A stretch of DNA of 10,225 nt from Euryarchaeota archaeon UBA549 (lineage in GTDB: Archaea > Thermoplasmatota > Poseidoniia > Poseidoniales > Poseidoniaceae). The DNA lies in the NCBI GenBank assembly GCA_002495645.1, contig DAGF01000026.1, positions 1 to 10,225 on the forward strand. Direction: 5' to 3'. The position numbers and the translations under genes are program-made. Shown here one piece after another: positions 6,538 through 10,225 of the stretch (within the stretch, counting starts at the first letter, position 1; each line of letters opens with the position of its first letter). The notes beneath the pieces were generated by a model. It was given only the letters and a program-made list of their open reading frames with translations, was not told the origin of the DNA and did no database searches.

Positions 6538-7707
6538 ATGGTGGATGTCGCCGTCGTCGGGGCTGGACAAACGAAGTACGGAAATCATGCCCTCGGTCTG
6601 AAAGGGATGTGGGCGGAAGCCGCTTCCAAGGCCTTTGCAAGTGTTGACGGGGATTTTGACCCTGCTTCGGTTGAAGAAGCCTTCATCGGAAGCTTGGCAT
6701 TCGGCGGCTCACAACTTGGCAACACTGCAGCCTTGCTGACTGAACATTCAGGAATGGACGGCGTGGCAGTTCGTCGTGTTGAAAACGCCTGCGCCTCCTC
6801 GGGCTTTGCCTTCCGGGATGCTTGGATGGCCATCAAGAGCGGACAGGCCGATGTTGTTGTAGCTGGTGGTATTGAGAAAATGAACGACTTGACGCCCGAG
6901 CGGAAGCGGTATTGGCTCGGCGTTTCAGGAGATACGGAGTGGGAACGACTTGCTGGCCTTACGTTTCCGGGCACCTACGCCCTGATGGCCCGTCGGTATT
7001 TCCACGAGTTTGATTCAACCCACGACGACTTGGTTCATGTCAGTGTCAAAAACCACCTTCACGGTTCCATGAATGCTGATGCCCATATTCAGAAGGAAGT
7101 CAGCTTCGAAAAGGCAGCGGGTGGCTTCATGGTCGCCGACCCGCTTACGCTCTACGATTGCTGTCCAACATCCGACGGGGCCTCATGTGTCGTGCTTGCA
7201 GCCGACCATGTTGCCCACAAGTTCACCGATACGCCCGTATGGGTCAAAGGTGCAGGAGCAGCCTCTGACAACCTTGCATTGCACGACCGTCCAAGCATCA
7301 CCCAACTCAAAGCGACCCAGGTCGCCTCGGCCAAGGCCTACGGCATGGCTGGTTTAGATGCTCGGCAAATCGATGTGGCAGAGGTCCACGACTGTTTCAC
7401 CATCGCCGAGGTGTTGGCGACCGAGGACCTCGGTTTTGCACAACGCGGTGAAGGCGGTCGTTTCGCACGTGAAGGTGAGGGTCGAATCAACGAAGGAACC
7501 ACGACGGTGAATTCCAGTGGCGGTTTGAAATCCAAAGGACACCCATTGGGAGCGACTGGAACCGGACAAGTGGTTGAAGTGTTCAAGCAATTGCGTGGCC
7601 AGGTGGAAGCCGGACGCCAAGTGCGAGATGCTGAAACAGCCCTGACACACAATGTAGGTGGCTCGGGTGCGACATGCTCCGTTCACGTCTTTGGGAGGGA
7701 CCGTTGA
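6538..7707 (+). CDS. Thiolase, SCP2/archaeal acetoacetyl-CoA thiolase type
   Basis: Expected to condense two acetyl-CoA to acetoacetyl-CoA at the entry to the mevalonate pathway. From the ATG at 6538 it is 389 residues, the normal family length. It opens MVDVAVVGAGQTKYG, typical of archaeal thiolases. Cys85 in NACASSG is the acyl-accepting nucleophile (codon 6790-6792). His284-Asp285-Cys286 form the HDCF motif and His335 lies in KSKGHPLGATGTG. The C-terminal NVGGSGA lacks the CxG cysteine of classical thiolases, as in SCP2-type enzymes, where the HDCF cysteine is thought to substitute. A GTG at 6502 and an ATG at 6508 would add 10-12 residues (MGMKCLVAVHEH) not expected in the family; none of the starts has a clear ribosome-binding site. 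The next gene starts in its stop codon (TGATG) and encodes a DUF35-like protein, the usual archaeal partner. Other thiolase reactions, including fatty-acid or ketoacyl breakdown, cannot be excluded. Confidence 0.9.
   Translation: MVDVAVVGAGQTKYGNHALGLKGMWAEAASKAFASVDGDFDPASVEEAFIGSLAFGGSQLGNTAALLTEHSGMDGVAVRRVENACASSGFAFRDAWMAIKSGQADVVVAGGIEKMNDLTPERKRYWLGVSGDTEWERLAGLTFPGTYALMARRYFHEFDSTHDDLVHVSVKNHLHGSMNADAHIQKEVSFEKAAGGFMVADPLTLYDCCPTSDGASCVVLAADHVAHKFTDTPVWVKGAGAASDNLALHDRPSITQLKATQVASAKAYGMAGLDARQIDVAEVHDCFTIAEVLATEDLGFAQRGEGGRFAREGEGRINEGTTTVNSSGGLKSKGHPLGATGTGQVVEVFKQLRGQVEAGRQVRDAETALTHNVGGSGATCSVHVFGRDR
7694..7698 (+). promoter_or_regulatory. Strong ribosome-binding site fixing the start of the DUF35-like gene
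   Basis: GGAGG lies inside the end of the thiolase gene, 8 bases before the ATG at 7707. It selects that ATG over the in-frame ATG at 7674, which would add 11 residues and overlap the thiolase more deeply. The TGATG stop-start overlap suggests translational coupling. Confidence 0.75.
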
Positions 7708-8537
7708 TGAGCGACGAAGTTTGGATGGGGTATTTGCTTCATCACGAACCCTCCTATACGGTCGTTCAATCGCCGTTTGTTCTCAACGGTCAACGTGTTT
7801 TTGGAGCCGATAGCGATGCAACCACGCTCGCCGTGGCCGCCTTGCTTCATCGTTTGGAGCATGATAATGTATCCGCAATTTCAGTTCCAGAGGGCATCGA
7901 TGCATCCAGCCTCTCTGCTGCGACCGGTGTGGCTTTGCACGACGGGGACGCCGAGGAAGAACCTCCATGGGAGGTGTTGATGAGCGACGAAGCCATCGTC
8001 GTGGTGTCTCAACGAGGTGCTACCGTGGAGATTCCGGTGTTTGATATTGAAGTAGAAGTAGACGTTGAATTCCACGCTGCTCTCGAGGCGGCCTGGGGCC
8101 AGGAACTGTCTGAGAACCATGTCAGCCAAGGCGCCTATGTCTCTCGAGCACAATACGATGAAGCCGCGGCTTCTCGTCTGCAACTTCACGGGCAAGCCAA
8201 TGAACAAGGTGTTGTTTGGCCCCCTCGCTTTTCTCATGTCGTGGATGGACACAGCGCTTCGGGCATGCGTCTGCAACGATGCGGGAAGGTCATGACATGG
8301 ACGACCCTTTCTGCTGCCGGGGCGCCGTCTGAATTTTCGCTTCGTGCACCTGTTCTTGGCGGCGTCAGTACGGTCCTTCTTGCGCTGGACGACGGGCCCA
8401 ACGGGGTGTTTTTGATGGTGGATGATGAAGAATCCATCATTGAAATGGACGCCCGAATGGAGTTGGTGTTTCGTCGGCTGTACGCTCAGGAAGGCTTTGT
8501 TCGGTACGGTTTGAAAGCACGGGCCATTCATGACTAA
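7707..8537 (+). CDS. DUF35/OB-fold-like protein lacking zinc ligands, with an unrecognised N-terminal domain
   Basis: 276 residues from the ATG at 7707. Residues ~155-272 follow the DUF35 (rubredoxin-like ribbon plus OB-fold) pattern: WPPR at 171-174, GKVMTWTTLSA at 193-203, a strand-rich VLLALDDGPNGVFLMV at 223-238, and ARMELVFRRLYAQEGF at 249-264, ending YGLKAR. Normal members carry two CxxC knuckles around the PPR segment; here that region reads FSHVVDGH and Cys192 is the only cysteine in the protein, so structural zinc is probably lost. Residues 1-150 are acidic and not recognised; GADSDATTLAVAALLHRL at 33-50 vaguely recalls the start of HMG-CoA synthase or other thiolase-fold proteins, but no catalytic Cys exists. 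In archaea, DUF35 proteins bridge thiolase and HMG-CoA synthase, and the coupled start behind a thiolase fits such a partner role. The fold call rests on pattern recognition only. Confidence 0.65.
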   Translation: MSDEVWMGYLLHHEPSYTVVQSPFVLNGQRVFGADSDATTLAVAALLHRLEHDNVSAISVPEGIDASSLSAATGVALHDGDAEEEPPWEVLMSDEAIVVVSQRGATVEIPVFDIEVEVDVEFHAALEAAWGQELSENHVSQGAYVSRAQYDEAAASRLQLHGQANEQGVVWPPRFSHVVDGHSASGMRLQRCGKVMTWTTLSAAGAPSEFSLRAPVLGGVSTVLLALDDGPNGVFLMVDDEESIIEMDARMELVFRRLYAQEGFVRYGLKARAIHD

Positions 8538-9591
8538 CAAAGCATTCATACAACGCAAAGTTCACCATCCCTTCATGGCAGGGTTTGGAGGTATGAGAAA
8601 AGGGCGAGAGGAAGCCCAATCCAACCTTGGGTACACCGAAGGCGGTGATTGCCCACGATGCGGTGGAAATGCCCAAGATTCAACCATGAAGGGCTACCTT
8701 CAATGCGGTTCATGCGGCCACGAATGGGCCGACCCGAACTACAAAGAAGAGCGAAAGCGCCCCCAACCCCCCACCCATCGTCGGGACGCTGAACAAATTG
8801 AACAGTTCAAACAGGAAATGGCTTCAGGTGAACTGGCCAATGTCCTCGGCATCAACAAGAATTTGACCGGCGAGCAGGAACAATCCCTCAAGCGACTCGA
8901 AGACAAGTGGATGAGCGGGATGCAGGGCCACTACAACGCCGCAGCCGAAGAACGAAAGCCGTTGATGATCAGTTTTGATGACGATGACAATATCCTGTCA
9001 ACGGAAGTGGCAGCGATCACCATCGTGTCCAATGGCTTTGATGGTGGTGAAGAAATCCGCCTTGAATACCCTGGGCGTGGCACCGAGTTTTACGCCTATA
9101 ACGAGCGAAGTCCGACCGGTTGGAAGCGTGGACCAAACGCCGAAACGACGGCCCGTTCAATTGCCAACGTCATCAACCGTTCCTCGAAATTGGTTTACGC
9201 CAACTTGGACGGCGTGCGTATCTCGTTTGAATTGCGCGATGACAACCTCAATGCTGCATCCTTCGTGATTTTCGTTGATGACCCCGGCGGCACGGACATT
9301 GTGGCCGAGAAGGGAGGCGTTGTCTTGGACCATCGCGACTTTTCCACCATCCAAGATTATCGAAACGTCGTTGAGATGGTCCTGGAAGACGGTATTATTT
9401 CTCCTAGCGAAGACCAACTTCTTTGGGCCATGCGAGAACAACTCAACATCGATGAGGCCTACCATGTACAAATGGTCGTTGACATCTGCGGAGAGAACAC
9501 GCTGAAGGAGTGCACGAATTGCGGTGGCATGGCTGAATTGTACCCTGAGCATGCTGCATGGTATTGTCATCCCTGCGAACAGTGGTGTTGA
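8530..9591 (+). CDS. Uncharacterised protein with zinc ribbons at both ends
   Basis: 353 residues, family not recognised. A zinc ribbon near the N-terminus has Cys41, Cys44, Cys59 and Cys62 (CPRC and CGSC). A charged helical segment at ~85-140 follows. Residues ~145-265 look like a beta-rich domain, with one segment (TARSIANVINRS, 207-218) reminiscent of modules in phage structural and surface proteins. A helical stretch at ~273-312 (DGIISPSEDQLLWAMREQL) recalls TerB-like acidic helical repeats. A second ribbon ends the protein with Cys328, Cys331, Cys346 and Cys349 plus the terminal Cys353. There is no signal peptide or membrane segment, so it is probably cytoplasmic. The ATG at 8530 overlaps the upstream gene by 8 bases and lacks a clear ribosome-binding site; ATGs at 8575 and 8593 are alternatives that keep both ribbons. 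Domain resemblances in the middle are weak impressions. Confidence 0.8.
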   Translation: MTNKAFIQRKVHHPFMAGFGGMRKGREEAQSNLGYTEGGDCPRCGGNAQDSTMKGYLQCGSCGHEWADPNYKEERKRPQPPTHRRDAEQIEQFKQEMASGELANVLGINKNLTGEQEQSLKRLEDKWMSGMQGHYNAAAEERKPLMISFDDDDNILSTEVAAITIVSNGFDGGEEIRLEYPGRGTEFYAYNERSPTGWKRGPNAETTARSIANVINRSSKLVYANLDGVRISFELRDDNLNAASFVIFVDDPGGTDIVAEKGGVVLDHRDFSTIQDYRNVVEMVLEDGIISPSEDQLLWAMREQLNIDEAYHVQMVVDICGENTLKECTNCGGMAELYPEHAAWYCHPCEQWC

Positions 9592-9713
9592 CAGAATTAT
9601 CGCACTATCTCTTGTTCTATAGAAAGATAATTTGTTGTTTCCAGCATTCTCGTCTATCATGAATGTGGGGACTCTTCATAAAGTGAAGCGGTATCCCAAA
9701 GACGGTTACGCCT
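9592..9713. promoter_or_regulatory. AT-rich intergenic region with dyads, likely terminator plus actin-gene promoter
   Basis: This 122-base gap is visibly richer in A and T than its surroundings. Near the upstream stop lie AATTATC (9595-9601) and GATAATT (9626-9632) as inverted arms, with the perfect palindrome TTCTATAGAA (9615-9624) between them, followed by a T-rich tract at 9631-9640 that could end the upstream transcript. Further on, CTTCA (9674-9678) and TGAAG (9684-9688) flank TAAAG. Confidence 0.45.
9675..9683 (+). promoter_or_regulatory. Candidate TATA box of the actin-like gene
   Basis: TTCATAAAG is the most TATA-like element close to the ATG at 9714. It would place transcription start near 9705, giving a very short leader, which fits the lack of a Shine-Dalgarno site before the ATG. 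The palindrome TTCTATAGAA at 9615-9624 is the alternative and would give a long leader. Confidence 0.3.
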
Positions 9714-10225
9714 ATGGCAAAAGACGTGTTGTATATTGGAATCGACTTGGGTACCTTCCGCTCCGTGATGGTCTCCTCCGACAGTCATGAAGTGGAAGAA
9801 TTGACGGTTATTGGTACTCCCAAAGACCCGATTGCTCGAAACTTCTTGAAGCGCGATGTCCTTTTCGGTCATGAAGCACTGAAGAACCGCTTGGCACTCA
9901 ACCTGTTCCGCCCGCTTGAACTCGGTGTCATCAAAGACACGCCTGAAGACCGCGAATACATCGCTCACTTCATCACGCACCTCATCGGTCTTTCCGACCC
10001 CGAGGATTACGACCGTGTTGTCGCAGTTATCGGTGCACCCGCAGAAGCCAGCCACGTTGACAAGACTGCCATCTTTGATGCTGCTGCCGGCTCGGTCAAC
10101 TCCGCCATGATCATCTCCGAACCGTTCGCTGTGGCCTATGCCCTCGACATGATTACCCACACCTTGGTCATTGACATCGGTGCAGGTACCACTGACCTTT
10201 GCCGTGTTTACGGAACCATCCCAGG
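9714..10225 (+). CDS. MamK/MreB-like actin ATPase, 3'-truncated by window edge
   Basis: The first 170 residues of an actin/Hsp70-superfamily ATPase, still open at the window end. The phosphate 1 loop is GIDLGTFRS (residues 9-17) and the phosphate 2 loop is DIGAGTTD (154-161), preceded by ISEPFAVAYA (134-143). Several spaced motifs follow the wording of bacterial MamK, the magnetosome filament actin: IGTPKD at 33-38, a PLELGV segment at 68-72, VIGAPA at 105-110 and the SEPF block. Hsp70 is unlikely because the signature DLGTT and its long nucleotide-binding insertions are absent. Expected role: a nucleotide-driven cytoskeletal filament in the cytoplasm; the cargo is unknown. No in-frame start lies upstream (the ATG at 9663 soon meets TGA), so 9714 is well supported. 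The C-terminal half, which holds the adenosine motif, is outside the window. No other magnetosome gene is visible. Confidence 0.88.
   Translation, partial: MAKDVLYIGIDLGTFRSVMVSSDSHEVEELTVIGTPKDPIARNFLKRDVLFGHEALKNRLALNLFRPLELGVIKDTPEDREYIAHFITHLIGLSDPEDYDRVVAVIGAPAEASHVDKTAIFDAAAGSVNSAMIISEPFAVAYALDMITHTLVIDIGAGTTDLCRVYGTIP

Noticed and set aside
7881..8558. 225-codon minus-strand frame opposite the DUF35-like gene
   Set aside because: The plus-strand gene has a strong ribosome-binding site and coupled start; the antisense product has no recognisable features.
9592..9713. Possible tRNA or small RNA gene in the AT-rich gap
   Set aside because: No cloverleaf elements such as a GGTTCRA-type T loop or an acceptor stem could be found; the dyads are too short for a stable structured RNA.

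Overview
The window is a gene-dense archaeal chromosome segment. The two ends are cut genes: elongation factor 2 lacks its first codons on the left, and an actin-like ATPase runs off the right edge. Archaeal signs are an aEF-2 with the diphthamide loop, isopentenyl phosphate kinase (alternative mevalonate pathway), a zinc-ribbon KptA, and a thiolase followed by a DUF35-like protein. Gene content, moderate GC and very short intergenic gaps would suit a marine Thermoplasmatota (Marine Group II / Poseidoniales-like) genome, but that placement is inference. No RNA genes, insertion sequences, CRISPR arrays or prophage genes were seen, and no stretch over 300 bases lacks a gene.

Layout. (1) 2-2692, plus strand: EF-2, then a MOSC-domain protein 9 bases downstream whose ribosome-binding site overlaps the EF-2 stop. 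(2) 2661-5279, minus strand: isopentenyl phosphate kinase, then a 583-residue fusion of type 1 isopentenyl-diphosphate isomerase with geranylgeranyl-diphosphate synthase. The 3' end of the fusion overlaps the MOSC gene by 32 bases, tail to tail. (3) 5391-5726, plus strand: a small helical zinc-ribbon protein divergent from the kinase. (4) 5731-6429, minus strand: KptA/Tpt1-type RNA 2'-phosphotransferase, converging on the zinc-ribbon gene with a 4-base gap inside a small hairpin. (5) 6538-9591, plus strand: a tightly packed set of SCP2-type thiolase, a DUF35/OB-fold-like protein that has lost its zinc ligands, and a 353-residue protein with a zinc ribbon at each end. (6) 9592-9713: an AT-rich, dyad-rich gap. 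(7) 9714 to the edge, plus strand: the start of a MamK/MreB-like actin.

The main theme is isoprenoid (archaeal membrane lipid) synthesis. Thiolase makes acetoacetyl-CoA, and its DUF35-type partner would normally pass it to HMG-CoA synthase, which is not in the window. Isopentenyl phosphate kinase makes IPP, and the fusion protein would isomerise IPP to DMAPP and condense the units to GGPP, so that the last three activities lie on two adjacent genes. The observations most worth checking are the isomerase-synthase fusion, the MamK-like actin, the zinc-less DUF35 relative and the double zinc-ribbon protein.
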